A stretch of DNA of 64,000 nucleotides from Planomicrobium sp. CPCC 101110 (GTDB lineage Bacteria > Bacillota > Bacilli > Bacillales_A > Planococcaceae): positions 248,001 to 312,000 of the forward strand of contig NZ_VOHD01000009.1 in assembly GCF_007859395.1 (NCBI RefSeq), in the 5' to 3' direction. A model generated the notes under the pieces. That model saw nothing but the letters and a program-made list of their open reading frames with translations, was not told where the DNA came from and searched no databases. The stretch's first letter is position 1, and each line of letters starts with the position of its first letter. Shown here one piece after another: positions 8,525 through 17,399 of the stretch. The translations under genes were made by a program, and so were the position numbers.

Positions 8525-8897
8525 CCCTATTTCCGTATATTATAAAGTCAGATTAAATAAAACATTTAAAAAACTTTAAAAATAATTATATAGTCCTGTT
8601 TTAATAGTAATCTTTAATATCTTTTAGTCATTTGGTGAAAAAGGAAATTATACGGAATTCCTTTCGTTCCAAGATATCAAAGATGAAATAACAAAAAAGA
8701 CTTGAGCAAAAGTGTATCACTCAAATCTTTCCTATTATTTCCTATATTTAGATTTATATTAATCTGTATATATCATTCATATGACATTAATGTAAATCAT
8801 ATTGCCTATTTTGATATGGTTAGTTAGAATAAGACATGCTCACGCTTTGAGTAGCGAGTGCCTATTTTTACTATTTATTTTGAAAAGGAGAGAAAAA
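8525..8897. other. Intergenic region with an orphan hairpin
   Basis: AT-rich stretch between two divergent genes, with no coding sequence that I can support. It contains a hairpin at 8696-8730 (AAAGACTTGAG pairing with CTCAAATCTTT). This ends in a T-run when read on the minus strand, like a terminator, although no gene precedes it on that strand. A weaker stem is AAGGAA/TTCCTT around 8640-8664, and a small stem lies at 8841-8862, shortly before the wall-hydrolase start. Confidence 0.5.
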
Positions 8898-10169
8898 ATG
8901 AAAAAAATCGCTTTTTCAGTCCTCGCGACAGGGTCTTTAGCCTTATTTTTCGGAGTGTCGGATACTGAGGCAAGTACTTATACCATCAAGTCGGGGGATA
9001 GCCTTTGGAAGATCGCTAATGAAAATAATGTTTCTGTCTCTAGCCTTAAGCAATGGAATAACTTAGCATCTGATCTCGTATATCCTAATCAAAAATTAAC
9101 GTTATCCGCCCCGAAAGCGGCAACCGCTTCAACGGCAGAAAATAAAACAAGCGCCACTAAAAGGACCGTTTCTTCTAATACATACATAGTAAAATCTGGA
9201 GACACCTTATCAAAAATTGCTTTGCAATTCAAGACAAGTGTTAGCACGCTGCAAAAAGCGAATGCCATTTCAGGTTCCATGATCTATGTTGGACAGAAGC
9301 TTACAGTGAACGGCACAGCGACCATTCCTGCCAAAGCAGCAACTGCTCCCGCAGCAAAAACACCTGTTGCTTCATCAGCAACCACCAGCTCTACTTATAA
9401 AGTAGCAAGCGGCGATACATTGTCTGCTATCGCTAAAAAGACAGGTGTTTCCGTTACACAACTTATGAATTGGAATAATTTATCTTCCAGCCTTATCCGT
9501 GTGGGGCAAGTGCTTAAAATCGAGAAGTCTGCTTCTTCCAGCAAACCAAGCACGACAGCCGTTTCAACTCCGGCTCCATCTGCTTCACCAACTGGAACCT
9601 ACAAAGTAGCAAGCGGCGACACATTATCCGCCATCGCTCACCGCCATGGTGTCTCGGTCACACAAATTATGAACTGGAACAACTTGACTTCCAGCCTGAT
9701 CCGCGTCGGTCAAACGCTCAAAGTTGAAAATTCTCTAGTAGCAACACAGCCAAGCACGACTCCGGTCTCTGCTCCTGTAACTGCTCCGACAAATTCAAGC
9801 ACCGTCAACACAATCATTTCTACTGCTACATCACTGCAAGGCATTCCTTATGTTTGGGGTGGTTCAACTACACGAGGGTTTGACTGCAGCGGCTATATCT
9901 ATTATGTATACAACAAAGCGGGTGTAAGTGTACCGCGTACAAATACGACTGGACTTGATGCTCGCTCCTATGATGTAAGCAAGCCTCAAGTCGGTGATTT
10001 GGTCTTCTTCAGTAATACCTACCGCCCAGGCATTTCACATGTCGGAATTTACATCGGCAACAATCAGTTTATCCATGCAGGCGGCGACCGCGTTCAAATT
10101 ACCAGTTTGAACGACAGCTACTGGGGCAAGCATTTCGATAGCTTCAAACGCTTGTACGCTATGGACTAA
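8898..10169 (+). CDS. LysM-NlpC/P60 peptidoglycan endopeptidase (LytE/CwlS type)
   Basis: Secreted cell-wall hydrolase that cuts the D-gamma-glutamyl-meso-DAP (or equivalent) bond in stem peptides. It has a signal peptide (residues 1-26, cleavage near TEAS) and four LysM repeats at about 28-70, 96-138, 167-209 and 235-277 (each with SGDSL or SGDTL). The Ser/Thr/Pro/Ala linkers join them to a C-terminal NlpC/P60 domain from about 303. The catalytic triad is Cys330 (FDCSGY), His381 (SHVGIYIG) and His393. The start is the ATG at 8898 with AAAGGAGAG upstream. LysM 3 and 4 are nearly identical at DNA level, indicating recent duplication. Stand-alone gene with its own terminator. Confidence 0.95.
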   Translation: MKKIAFSVLATGSLALFFGVSDTEASTYTIKSGDSLWKIANENNVSVSSLKQWNNLASDLVYPNQKLTLSAPKAATASTAENKTSATKRTVSSNTYIVKSGDTLSKIALQFKTSVSTLQKANAISGSMIYVGQKLTVNGTATIPAKAATAPAAKTPVASSATTSSTYKVASGDTLSAIAKKTGVSVTQLMNWNNLSSSLIRVGQVLKIEKSASSSKPSTTAVSTPAPSASPTGTYKVASGDTLSAIAHRHGVSVTQIMNWNNLTSSLIRVGQTLKVENSLVATQPSTTPVSAPVTAPTNSSTVNTIISTATSLQGIPYVWGGSTTRGFDCSGYIYYVYNKAGVSVPRTNTTGLDARSYDVSKPQVGDLVFFSNTYRPGISHVGIYIGNNQFIHAGGDRVQITSLNDSYWGKHFDSFKRLYAMD

Positions 10170-10190
10170 GTTGGATACACAAAAATCACA

Positions 10191-10226
10191 CCCACTGCAT
10201 TCGGCAAAATGCAGTGGGTTTTTTAT
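10191..10226 (+). terminator. Terminator of the wall-hydrolase gene
   Basis: CCCACTGCAT-tcggcaaa-ATGCAGTGGG followed by TTTTTTAT, 21 nt after the stop codon. Confidence 0.9.
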
Positions 10227-10348
10227 GTATTTCATTTTGAATATACCCTTATTTTCCCTTATTAAACTGACAAAAGGAAAATTTTATAAGAAATTATTTA
10301 TTAAATAGCTGTTCAAATTATGCCCATTTATTGATAAGGATTCTTTAT

Positions 10349-10363
10349 TTATAATCATTATCA
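10349..10363. promoter_or_regulatory. PerR box upstream of katA
   Basis: TTATAATCATTATCA matches the PerR box TTATAATNATTATAA at 14 of 15 positions. It lies just upstream of a possible katA promoter (TTGATT at 10371, 16-nt spacer, TATCAT at 10393). PerR normally represses katA and releases it on peroxide exposure. A Fur site can look similar, but the 7-1-7 symmetry and the target favour PerR. Confidence 0.75.
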
Positions 10364-10370
10364 TTAAGTA

Positions 10371-10398
10371 TTGATTTTTAAATGAAAAGTGTTATCAT
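10371..10398 (+). promoter_or_regulatory. Candidate katA promoter
   Basis: TTGATT and TATCAT separated by 16 nt, placed about 50 nt upstream of katA and directly downstream of the PerR box. Both hexamers match the SigA consensus only moderately. Confidence 0.4.
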
Positions 10399-10446
10399 TG
10401 TTATTGCAGCATCATAACCAAAAATTGAGAATGAGGTGTTCAATCA

Positions 10447-11913
10447 ATGAGTACAGATAAAAGAGCTCTAACTACCAGCTGGGGTGCCCCAGTCGGAGAC
10501 AACCAAAATTCACAGACAGCTGGACAGCGCGGCCCTGTCCTATTGCAAGATGTTCATCTTCTTGAGAAATTGGCGCATTTTAACAGAGAACGGGTTCCTG
10601 AACGCGTAGTACATGCAAAAGGCGCAGGCGCACACGGTTATTTTGAAGTCACAAATGATGTAACCAAATACACTAAGGCTGCTTTCTTGTCAGAAGTCGG
10701 CAAAAAGACGGACATGTTCGCACGCTTTTCAACAGTAGCTGGGGAAAACGGCTCTGCAGATACAGTTCGCGACCCACGTGGATTTGCGCTGAAGTTCTAT
10801 ACCGAAGAAGGAAACTATGATTTAGTCGGCAATAACACACCGATTTTCTTTATCCAAGATGCGATTAAATTCCCTGACTTTATCCATACACAAAAACGCG
10901 ATCCAAAAACTCACTTGAAAAACCCTAACGCAGTGTGGGACTTCTGGTCATTGTCACCTGAATCTTTGCACCAAGTTACATATTTAATGGGCGACCGCGG
11001 AATTCCTGCTACACTCCGCCATATGCATGGTTTCGGAAGCCATACATTCAAATGGACAAACGCTGCGGGCGAGTCTGTTTGGGTAAAATACCATATGCTG
11101 ACTGAACAAGGCATCAAAAACATCACTCAAGATGTTGCTGATAAAATTGCCGGTGAAAATCCAGACTTCCATACGGAAGATTTGTTCAACGCTATCGAAG
11201 ATGGGGATTTCCCTGCTTGGAAAATGTACGTTCAAATCATGCCATTGGAAGATGCAAATACGTATCGCTTTGATCCATTTGACGTAACAAAAACCTGGTC
11301 CCACAAAGACTACCCGTTGATCGAAGTTGGCCGCATGGTGCTTAACCGCAACCCGGAGAACTATTTTGCAGAAGTTGAACAAGCTACATTCTCACCTGGC
11401 ACACTAGTTCCTGGCATCGATGTGTCACCTGACAAAATGCTTCAAGGCCGTCTGTTCGCATACCACGATGCCCACCGTTACCGTGTAGGGGCCAATCACC
11501 AAATGCTGCCGATCAATGCAGCGAAGAACCAAGTGAACAACTACCAGCGCGACGGCCAAATGAACTTTGGCAAAAATGGGGGCGGTTCTGTATACTACGA
11601 GCCGAACAGCTTTAGCGGCCCGACCGAAACAGCTTCCGCGAAACCGGCTCCGCTTGAAATTTCAGGTGTTGCAGATTCAGTTCCATACTTTAAAGAAGAC
11701 TATTACACACAGCCCGGCGACCTTTACCGCCTACAAAGCGCGGAAGAACAAGCGCGCCTTGTTGCTACGTTCATTGGCGGATTAAGTGCAGTAACTGTCG
11801 AGGAGATCAAACTTCGCCAAATCGGCCACTTGTACAAAGCAGATCCGGAATTCGGAACCCGCGTGGCAGAAGGTCTTGGCCTGACGGTTCCTGGCCTGAC
11901 TGAAACTTTATAA
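10447..11913 (+). CDS. katA: Catalase KatA
   Basis: Small-subunit clade 3 haem catalase that disproportionates hydrogen peroxide in the cytoplasm. Length 488 aa is typical. The catalytic His is in [16 protein letters not shown] (about residue 57), the Asn site in [23 protein letters not shown], and the haem-ligand Tyr in [25 protein letters not shown] precedes the ATG. A PerR box upstream predicts peroxide induction. The next gene, convergent, is the haem-pathway oxidase HemY/CgoX, which may help supply haem. Confidence 0.97.
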   Translation: MSTDKRALTTSWGAPVGDNQNSQTAGQRGPVLLQDVHLLEKLAHFNRERVPERVVHAKGAGAHGYFEVTNDVTKYTKAAFLSEVGKKTDMFARFSTVAGENGSADTVRDPRGFALKFYTEEGNYDLVGNNTPIFFIQDAIKFPDFIHTQKRDPKTHLKNPNAVWDFWSLSPESLHQVTYLMGDRGIPATLRHMHGFGSHTFKWTNAAGESVWVKYHMLTEQGIKNITQDVADKIAGENPDFHTEDLFNAIEDGDFPAWKMYVQIMPLEDANTYRFDPFDVTKTWSHKDYPLIEVGRMVLNRNPENYFAEVEQATFSPGTLVPGIDVSPDKMLQGRLFAYHDAHRYRVGANHQMLPINAAKNQVNNYQRDGQMNFGKNGGGSVYYEPNSFSGPTETASAKPAPLEISGVADSVPYFKEDYYTQPGDLYRLQSAEEQARLVATFIGGLSAVTVEEIKLRQIGHLYKADPEFGTRVAEGLGLTVPGLTETL

Positions 11914-11943
11914 TTCTTAATAGCGTTTTGATATTCTCATTTA

Positions 11944-11978
11944 GCAACCGCCTTATAAAAAGGCGGCTGCTTTTTTTT
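11944..11978 (+). terminator. katA terminator
   Basis: GCAACCGCCTT-ataaa-AAGGCGGCTGC followed by eight T. Confidence 0.9.
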
Positions 11979-11982
11979 GCAA

Positions 11983-12014
11983 CAAAAAAGAGGATGCTAT
12001 AGCACCCCCTCTTC
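11983..12014 (-). terminator. hemY terminator
   Basis: On the minus strand AAGAGGGGGTGCTATAGCA folds with TCCTCTT and continues into TTTTTTG, directly after the hemY stop. Confidence 0.8.
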
Positions 12015-12022
12015 TCGTCCCT

Positions 12023-13408
12023 TTATAGCTTATTCCCAATTTCTTCAGCCAATTTTTTTCCGTTTTGGATGCAGGCACCGATGCCCACGCCATAATAGGA
12101 AGCACCTGCAAGCTTGATGTTCGGTACTGCGGAAGCCATCTTTTCTTCCAACCTGTTAATAGCGGACTTGTGATGCATATGATAATTTGGCATCAAGTTT
12201 TTCCAGTTTGTCACTTGTACAACAGAGGGTTTTGCTTTTATTTTCAAACTTTTTTCGATATCGCTCAAGGCGGCATCCACCAGTTCCGCTTCCGATAAAC
12301 CTTTCAGTTTGGGATATGATGGATGCGAGCTCTTATAGAACAAACGGACAAGCAAATTGTGCTTTGGGGATGTATGCGCCCATTTCCTGCTCGTCCAAGT
12401 ACATGCATTGCATTGCAAATCACTTTCCTGTGAGACGATAAACCCAGTGCCATCAGCAGGGAGTTTGGCATCTGGAATATCGAAGCCTAGATAAATGCTA
12501 ATCAATGTAGAATCCAGCAATTGATCGAATTCCAGATCTAACTCCTGGAGCCCAAGCAATTTTTGTGCAGCAGCGTGCGGCGTAGCTAAAACAATGTAAT
12601 CGGCGGCAAGTTCCTCCCCGTTTTCAAGTTCTATACTATAACGGCCATCCTGCTTTGAAATCCGCTTTGTAGCGATGCCTTTTCGAATAACTGCGGCCTC
12701 CAGGCTTTCTTCCAGCCGGTCTATCAGTACACCCATGCCCTGATCAAATGAAATGAATTTTTTGTTGGCTGCGCCTTGGAACCGTTGTTTGTTTTCTCCT
12801 AATCCTTTGATGATGCTGCCGTATTTGTTTTTATAATCGACGAGATATGGCAAAGTCGAAGCAAGCGTCAATTCATATATATCACCCGAATAAACGCCGG
12901 ACAGCACTGGGGCAATCTGATTCCTAACGAGCTCCTCGCCCAGAAATTCCTCAAGAAATTCGCCGATCGAGCTATTGCGGGTGTAGCTTTCATTGGGGGT
13001 TTCAAAGTCGCGCAACGCCGCTTTTTTCCCTTCTTCTGAAACAAGTGTCGAGCTGAACAGTGCTTCTTCGTTCATCGGGATGCCAAAGACGGTATCTGCT
13101 GGAATCGCGTGGAGCTCGTTATTGGCATATAAATATGAAATGCCGGTGCCATTATAGACAATGCGGTCCTCCAAACCCAAATCTTGAATGAGCGGCATCA
13201 CGCTTTCATTCCTCGCCACAATGGAATCAGCCCCCGTTTCCATGATAAATTCTCCGTCTTGTACGGTTCGGATTTTCCCCCCCAGCTCCCTTTGCTGTTC
13301 AATGAGAACCAGCTCCAGGTCATGGCTCTGTTCTTGTTTTATCTTCTGCAAATAATGCATGGCGGAGAGGCCTGTAATGCCCCCACCTATAACAACAACT
13401 GTTTTCAT
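12023..13408 (-). CDS. hemY: Coproporphyrinogen III / protoporphyrinogen oxidase
   Basis: FAD-dependent oxidase of haem synthesis. In Gram-positives this family (HemY/CgoX) oxidises coproporphyrinogen III to coproporphyrin III. The N-terminus has the Rossmann dinucleotide motif VVVIGGGITGLSA, followed by METGADSIVARNESVMPLI. The C-terminus carries the second FAD motif (IKLAGASYYGVGIGACIQNG). About 461 aa is normal. The ATG at 13408 is chosen: AAGGAG lies 9 nt upstream, while the ATG two codons earlier is too close. In many Bacillales this gene closes a hemEHY operon; here it stands alone and converges on katA. Confidence 0.93.
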   Translation of the reverse strand: MKTVVVIGGGITGLSAMHYLQKIKQEQSHDLELVLIEQQRELGGKIRTVQDGEFIMETGADSIVARNESVMPLIQDLGLEDRIVYNGTGISYLYANNELHAIPADTVFGIPMNEEALFSSTLVSEEGKKAALRDFETPNESYTRNSSIGEFLEEFLGEELVRNQIAPVLSGVYSGDIYELTLASTLPYLVDYKNKYGSIIKGLGENKQRFQGAANKKFISFDQGMGVLIDRLEESLEAAVIRKGIATKRISKQDGRYSIELENGEELAADYIVLATPHAAAQKLLGLQELDLEFDQLLDSTLISIYLGFDIPDAKLPADGTGFIVSQESDLQCNACTWTSRKWAHTSPKHNLLVRLFYKSSHPSYPKLKGLSEAELVDAALSDIEKSLKIKAKPSVVQVTNWKNLMPNYHMHHKSAINRLEEKMASAVPNIKLAGASYYGVGIGACIQNGKKLAEEIGNKL

Positions 13409-13559
13409 CCACATTCACTCCTTATTGTTGCCTCTATTTTACCAACAATCATGTGACATAGAGAGAAGATATTTTGTCAGTTTGGGCACGCTTTTATTGC
13501 TATTCCCTGTTGAGACTGGTTTTATTAAAGAAACAGATTTTTTTAAAGGAGAGACCAGA

Positions 13560-14120
13560 ATGTTGAATGCAGTGGATCAAAATATTGTCAGCAGAAGAAC
13601 CATCAAAGCTTTCAAACAGGATCCTGTTGATGTGGAAGAAATCATCGAGTTGTTGAATATTGCAAAATGGGCACCAAACCATAAAATCAATGAACCGTGG
13701 CGTTTTCAATTGTATGCAGGCGCCGGAAAAGAAAAGTTTGTCCAAGCTTATGTGGATGCTATGCCGACCGCAGAAGGGGAAGTTTCGCAAAAAGTATTGA
13801 ATAAGGCGCAGTACTTCCGGGATATTCCGCTGCATCTGGTAGTGATCATGCCGGAAGACCCGCGCCAAAGAAGATGGGATGAAGATTACGGCGCCATTTC
13901 TTCTCTTATCCAGAATTTCCAGCTGGCAGCCTGGGAACGCGGAATCGGGATGATTTGGCGGTCGAACGATTGGATTTATGATCCGAAGTTCCGGGAAGCG
14001 ATCGGGGTGGTGCCTGGCGAAAAAATCGTCGCTACGCTGATGATCGGTTATCCGAAACACGTGCCGGAAAAACGGCCTCGGACCGATATCCGCGAAAAAT
14101 TGATAGTCATTGATGAATGA
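13560..14120 (+). CDS. Nitroreductase-family FMN oxidoreductase
   Basis: Flavin-dependent NAD(P)H oxidoreductase of the nitroreductase fold, 186 aa. The N-terminal FMN phosphate-binding motif is SRRTIKAF (normally xRRSxRxF). Further motifs are IAKWAPNHKINEPWRF and the C-terminal GYPKHVPEKRPR that closes the active site. AAAGGAG lies 8 nt before the ATG at 13560; upstream in-frame starts lack a site. Physiological substrate is not deducible. Divergent from hemY; its terminator is shared with convergent coaW. Confidence 0.9.
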   Translation: MLNAVDQNIVSRRTIKAFKQDPVDVEEIIELLNIAKWAPNHKINEPWRFQLYAGAGKEKFVQAYVDAMPTAEGEVSQKVLNKAQYFRDIPLHLVVIMPEDPRQRRWDEDYGAISSLIQNFQLAAWERGIGMIWRSNDWIYDPKFREAIGVVPGEKIVATLMIGYPKHVPEKRPRTDIREKLIVIDE

Positions 14121-14127
14121 ATGCACT

Positions 14128-14162
14128 AAAAAAGATGGCGCGAACCCGCGCCATCTTTTTGT
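14128..14162. terminator. Bidirectional terminator between nitroreductase gene and coaW
   Basis: AAAAAAGATGGCGCG-aacc-CGCGCCATCTTTTT forms a perfect stem with A and T tails on opposite sides, serving both convergent genes. Confidence 0.9.
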
Positions 14163-14962
14163 TATTTCAATAAGGACAAAGCTCCTACCGCTCCTGAGTA
14201 CTCCCCGTTTTCGAGAAATAATGGTACAGCGCCGCGCAATACGGTGTAGCTGTTTACTACTTCTTTCAGCAGCGGATTTTGGTAGAAAGACGATCCAATG
14301 TAGATGATGGTCGAAAAGCCGCATTGTTTAGCGGCATGGACACTGACTGTACTGACAGTTTCGCCCACTAAGCCGATAACAGTCGCCAGCAGCTCTTCTT
14401 TTGACAGGTCCCCTGCAACACCGAAAAGGTTATTGCCGAAATTGCTTGCCGTCAATTCCCCGGAAATTGGCGGTTCTTTTCCTTCATATATATGTTTTAC
14501 TTTCAAATCAATTCGATCTCTCGATCCGGCGCTTGCCATTCTTACAATATCGCCGTAATCAGTCACACCGGTCAGCAAATGCGATAAACCGAGCAAAGTC
14601 CCGCCGCCGACACCGGTTCCACCAATACGCTCTTGGCGATTGTTTTCGATGCAATGAATGGATGTCCCTGTCCCCACATTCGTGACTATATACGCCTCTT
14701 CGCTGCGCCCCATACGCTCCAGCAAAAATCTCACACCAAGATGAGTGGCTTCAAACTCGACAATTTCCTTAGCCTCTTTGTCCAACAAAGCAAGAAGCAC
14801 TCCAGCTTTTCCACCTGTTACACAAACTTGGCTGCCGTATTCGTTCACCCAAGAAGCCACTTTCTCCATTTCGGCAACCGGGAACTTTGCGAATTGGAGC
14901 GTATCATTTTCGGCGTAAGCCACTTTGATCAGTGTCCCGCCCGCATCTATTCCGAAAATCAT
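14162..14962 (-). CDS. coaW: Type II pantothenate kinase
   Basis: First committed enzyme of coenzyme A synthesis, in the eukaryote-like type II form known from staphylococci and planococci. ATP-binding motifs are GIDAGGTLIKVAY at the N-terminus and VTNVGTGTSIHCI followed by RIGGTGVGGGTLLGLSHLL. Later come LFGVAGDLSKEELLATVIGL and TIIYIGSSFYQNP. 266 aa is the Staphylococcus-like length. The enzyme type is usually not feedback-inhibited by CoA, which is family knowledge. Its ATG overlaps the stop of a possible 32-codon upstream frame. Confidence 0.9.
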   Translation of the reverse strand: MIFGIDAGGTLIKVAYAENDTLQFAKFPVAEMEKVASWVNEYGSQVCVTGGKAGVLLALLDKEAKEIVEFEATHLGVRFLLERMGRSEEAYIVTNVGTGTSIHCIENNRQERIGGTGVGGGTLLGLSHLLTGVTDYGDIVRMASAGSRDRIDLKVKHIYEGKEPPISGELTASNFGNNLFGVAGDLSKEELLATVIGLVGETVSTVSVHAAKQCGFSTIIYIGSSFYQNPLLKEVVNSYTVLRGAVPLFLENGEYSGAVGALSLLK

Positions 14963-15057
14963 TTTTGCACCTGCTCTTTCTCGTGTTTTCTAATAAGAAA
15001 CACCAGCTTGTCTAATCCCGCAAACTCCCACTTTGAGAAGTGATCGGAAAGCCTCAT
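14959..15057 (-). CDS. Possible small upstream ORF coupled to coaW
   Basis: A 32-codon frame (starts MRLSDHFSKWEFAG) ends in a TGA that overlaps the coaW ATG as ATGA. No good ribosome binding site precedes it and no family is recognised. It may be a leader peptide, a remnant or chance; the overlap is the only argument in favour. Confidence 0.2.
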   Translation of the reverse strand: MRLSDHFSKWEFAGLDKLVFLIRKHEKEQVQK

Positions 15058-15099
15058 CGACTTCACAAGCACTCAACTGGGAATAAAAAATCCTAACTG

Positions 15100-15133
15100 A
15101 ATTCCTTTTGTCTTTATGCACACAAAAGGAATT
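15100..15133. repeat. Perfect 12-bp inverted repeat
   Basis: AATTCCTTTTGT and ACAAAAGGAATT are separated by 10 nt in the AT-rich gap between coaW and the next gene. Neither strand has an immediate T-run, so it is a poor terminator. It could be a transcript-stability hairpin or an operator. Confidence 0.5.
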
Positions 15134-15300
15134 TTATCACATTAATTTGCCTTATGGCATATTTTTCGACCTACTTCCATATTTTCGAAATTACTACTAG
15201 AAATGGCCTAGTTTTTATTTTACAATAAATTCAGTATATTCTACCAATTAAGGAATAAGGACGGGCTTTTCCTCTAAATTACCTAAAAGGAGACTGATTT

Positions 15301-15534
15301 ATGGAGATGAGTATGGATAATAAGCGGTTGCCGATTATCATGTGCCTAACTTTTGTTCTTGGTTTTTCATGTGCCTCTTTATTTGCCAGATATGAGTTTT
15401 TATATGTAATGGTAACAGTCCTAATCATTGAAGTATTCCTCTTTGACGAAAATCGGAAGTTGAATATGTGGAAGTATATCACTGCCAACCTCCTTTTACT
15501 TTTTTCCATATTCTCATTGTTCACTTTTATGTAA
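15301..15534 (+). CDS. Small two-TM membrane protein, unknown function
   Basis: 77-residue protein with two or three hydrophobic stretches (PIIMCLTFVLGFSCASLFA; FLYVMVTVLIIEVFLF; YITANLLLLFSIFSLFTFM) and few charges between, FDENRKLNMWK being a cytoplasmic-like loop. AAAAGGAG lies 8 nt before the ATG, which supports translation. No family recognised. The opposite strand is also open over this stretch but lacks a ribosome binding site. Confidence 0.6.
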   Translation: MEMSMDNKRLPIIMCLTFVLGFSCASLFARYEFLYVMVTVLIIEVFLFDENRKLNMWKYITANLLLLFSIFSLFTFM

Positions 15535-15579
15535 TAGTATAGGTACGATCTGCAATACTATCGCTTTGAAAGAAGAAGC

Positions 15580-15699
15580 ATGGAAAAAGGAAGCGTTGTT
15601 TTAATGAACGGAGTCTTCAATTCTGGAAAGACTCCTTTGCCGAAGGAAACCGTCCGTTTGCTGCCCGATCATTTCCATCTAAATATTACAGCCAAATAA
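15580..15699 (+). pseudogene. Scrap of a P-loop kinase (chloramphenicol phosphotransferase-like)
   Basis: A 39-codon frame reads MEKGSVVLMNGVFNSGKT, then LPKETVRLLPDHFHLNI. The opening resembles the Walker A start of CPT-like and related small kinases (hydrophobic strand, LNG-SSSGKS). The rest of the ~180-residue domain is absent and a terminator follows, so this is probably a decayed 5' fragment. Ribosome binding site is weak. The assignment rests on about 20 residues. Confidence 0.3.
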
Positions 15700-15705
15700 A
15701 TACAT

Positions 15706-15750
15706 AATAGAAGCCACCTCTCCTAGTTTTAAAGGAAGGCGGCTTCTATT
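15706..15750. terminator. Bidirectional terminator
   Basis: AATAGAAGCC pairs with GGCTTCTATT around a 25-nt loop. It lies just past the stop of the peptide-binding lipoprotein gene (minus strand) and the kinase scrap (plus strand). Confidence 0.7.
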
Positions 15751-15761
15751 ATTGAGGCTGT

Positions 15762-17399
15762 TTATTGATTGGTCAAATAGACGTCCGTCAGCAAATCATT
15801 GCTCATCGGATGCGGCTCATAGCCCTCTACGTAATCTGCCTGAGCTAACGGCGGCGTGGTATATGCCAGCATGACCCATGGAGCATCTTGCTGGAAAAGC
15901 TGCTGCGCTTGTTTGTACAATTCAATTCGTTTATCCTGGTCAATTGTTTCGCGCGCTTCTGTAATCAACGACGTGAATTCATCGCTCTTATAAAATGCAA
16001 TATTTTGGGCCGGCTTTTCCGTATTGGTTTTGCTTAAGTTCGGATACAGGAAGTTGTCCGGATCGGCCATAACGCCTGTCCAGCCGTACATCGCCATGCT
16101 GTGCTTCCCTTGTTTTGTATCGTCCAAGTAAGTTGCCCATTCCGAAGAAACGATCTCGGCTGTGATGCCGACTTCGGCCAAGTCCGATTGGATGGCTTCT
16201 GCTATTTTCACCGGCTCCGGCATATATGGGCGCGGGTTGCTCATCGTATGCAACTCTGTTTCAAAACCGTTCTCGTAGCCTGCTTCTGCTAATAATTTTT
16301 TCGCTTCTTCTACATTGTATTCGTATGGGGCCAACGTGTCGTCATGTCCCCATAACGAAGGAGGCAGCGGGCTTGTAGCGGTGTCCGCAAGGCCGTTATA
16401 GAAGGCATTTACGATTTCTTCCTTGTTGATGGCCATATTGATCGCTTGGCGCACTTTCGGGTCGTCAAACGGCTCCTTTTCTGTATTGAAGGCCATATAG
16501 CCGATATTGAAACTTGGGCGTTTCAGCAGCTCCAGCCCCTGCGTTTCTTCAACTGCATTCGTATCGGTCGCATTCATACCGTCCAATATATCGATTTCCC
16601 CAGTTTGCAGGGCATTCAGCCTAGCGGAGTTTTCCGGTATTACCTGGAAGATGACAGTGTCTAAGTATGGTTTTCCTTCCATCCAATAATCCGGATTCTT
16701 AGCCAGTGTAATGGTGTTGTTCCGGCTCCATTCTTCAAACATGAAAGGTCCTGTCCCAACCGGATGCTCATTTACGTCGCCTTCGTATTGCTCAATTGCC
16801 GCAGGGCTCGCAATTCCAAACATGGAGATGGCGAGGTAGCTTAAGAAAGGGGCGGTTTTTCGTTTCAACTTGATTTCAAGCTCGTGTGTTCCGGTCGCCT
16901 TTACATGTTCGATCAAATGGTTTTCGTCCCCTTTAAACCCTCCGTACAAAAATGGATAGTAAGGAAAATCCCCTTTATGATATGGGTTTTCCGGATCCAT
17001 CCAGCGTTCAAAGTTGAATACCACAGCCTCTGCATTAAAATCTGTTCCATCATGGAACTTGACGCCTTCACGCAGCTCGAATGTCCAGGTTAGCCCGTCT
17101 TCACTTGAACTGTATTTGGTTGCCAATTTCGGCTGCAGCTCCAGGTTTTGGTCATATTCCAGCAGTGTTTCAAAAATATTATGCGTTACGCGTATGGATT
17201 CCCCGTCAGTTACGTTAATGGGATCCAGACTGACAGCGTCGGCTCCACGCCCATAAACGAGTGTACCGCCCTGTTTATCTTCTTCCGAAGTTGCACCACC
17301 GCTTTCGGCAGGAGTTGCTTCGTCCCCTCCTGAACAAGCTGATAATATTAAAGTTACAACAAGTATCAAGTGCAGCAGGTTTACTGTTCCCATCTTCAT
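15762..17399 (-). CDS. Peptide/nickel-type ABC transporter substrate-binding lipoprotein
   Basis: SBP family 5 (OppA/DppA) receptor. Lipoprotein signal with lipobox LSAC near residue 23 (LILVVTLILSACSG), then a Ser/Glu/Gly-rich linker. The family signature ADAVSLDPINVTDGESIRV lies at the mature N-terminus, and LREGVKFHDGTDFNAEAVVF follows. Start: ATG at 17399, 7 nt after AGGAGG; the ATG two codons earlier is too close. About 545 aa is normal. No permease or ATPase genes adjoin, so this is an orphan receptor that must use another transporter. Ligand (di- or oligopeptide) unknown. Confidence 0.92.
   Translation of the reverse strand: MKMGTVNLLHLILVVTLILSACSGGDEATPAESGGATSEEDKQGGTLVYGRGADAVSLDPINVTDGESIRVTHNIFETLLEYDQNLELQPKLATKYSSSEDGLTWTFELREGVKFHDGTDFNAEAVVFNFERWMDPENPYHKGDFPYYPFLYGGFKGDENHLIEHVKATGTHELEIKLKRKTAPFLSYLAISMFGIASPAAIEQYEGDVNEHPVGTGPFMFEEWSRNNTITLAKNPDYWMEGKPYLDTVIFQVIPENSARLNALQTGEIDILDGMNATDTNAVEETQGLELLKRPSFNIGYMAFNTEKEPFDDPKVRQAINMAINKEEIVNAFYNGLADTATSPLPPSLWGHDDTLAPYEYNVEEAKKLLAEAGYENGFETELHTMSNPRPYMPEPVKIAEAIQSDLAEVGITAEIVSSEWATYLDDTKQGKHSMAMYGWTGVMADPDNFLYPNLSKTNTEKPAQNIAFYKSDEFTSLITEARETIDQDKRIELYKQAQQLFQQDAPWVMLAYTTPPLAQADYVEGYEPHPMSNDLLTDVYLTNQ

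Noticed and set aside
8788-8815. SigD-like promoter (TAAA ... GATAT) before the wall-hydrolase gene
   Set aside because: Spacing between TAAA and GATAT is two bases short of the SigD consensus and the GCC part is missing.
10389-10408. Second PerR-like site at the katA promoter
   Set aside because: TTATCATTGTTATTG matches only 11 of 15 positions, close to background in AT-rich DNA.
13500-14324. Long minus-strand open frame opposite the nitroreductase gene
   Set aside because: It is antisense to a recognisable nitroreductase with a good ribosome binding site, and its own composition (runs of Arg, His, Phe, Cys) is typical of a shadow frame.
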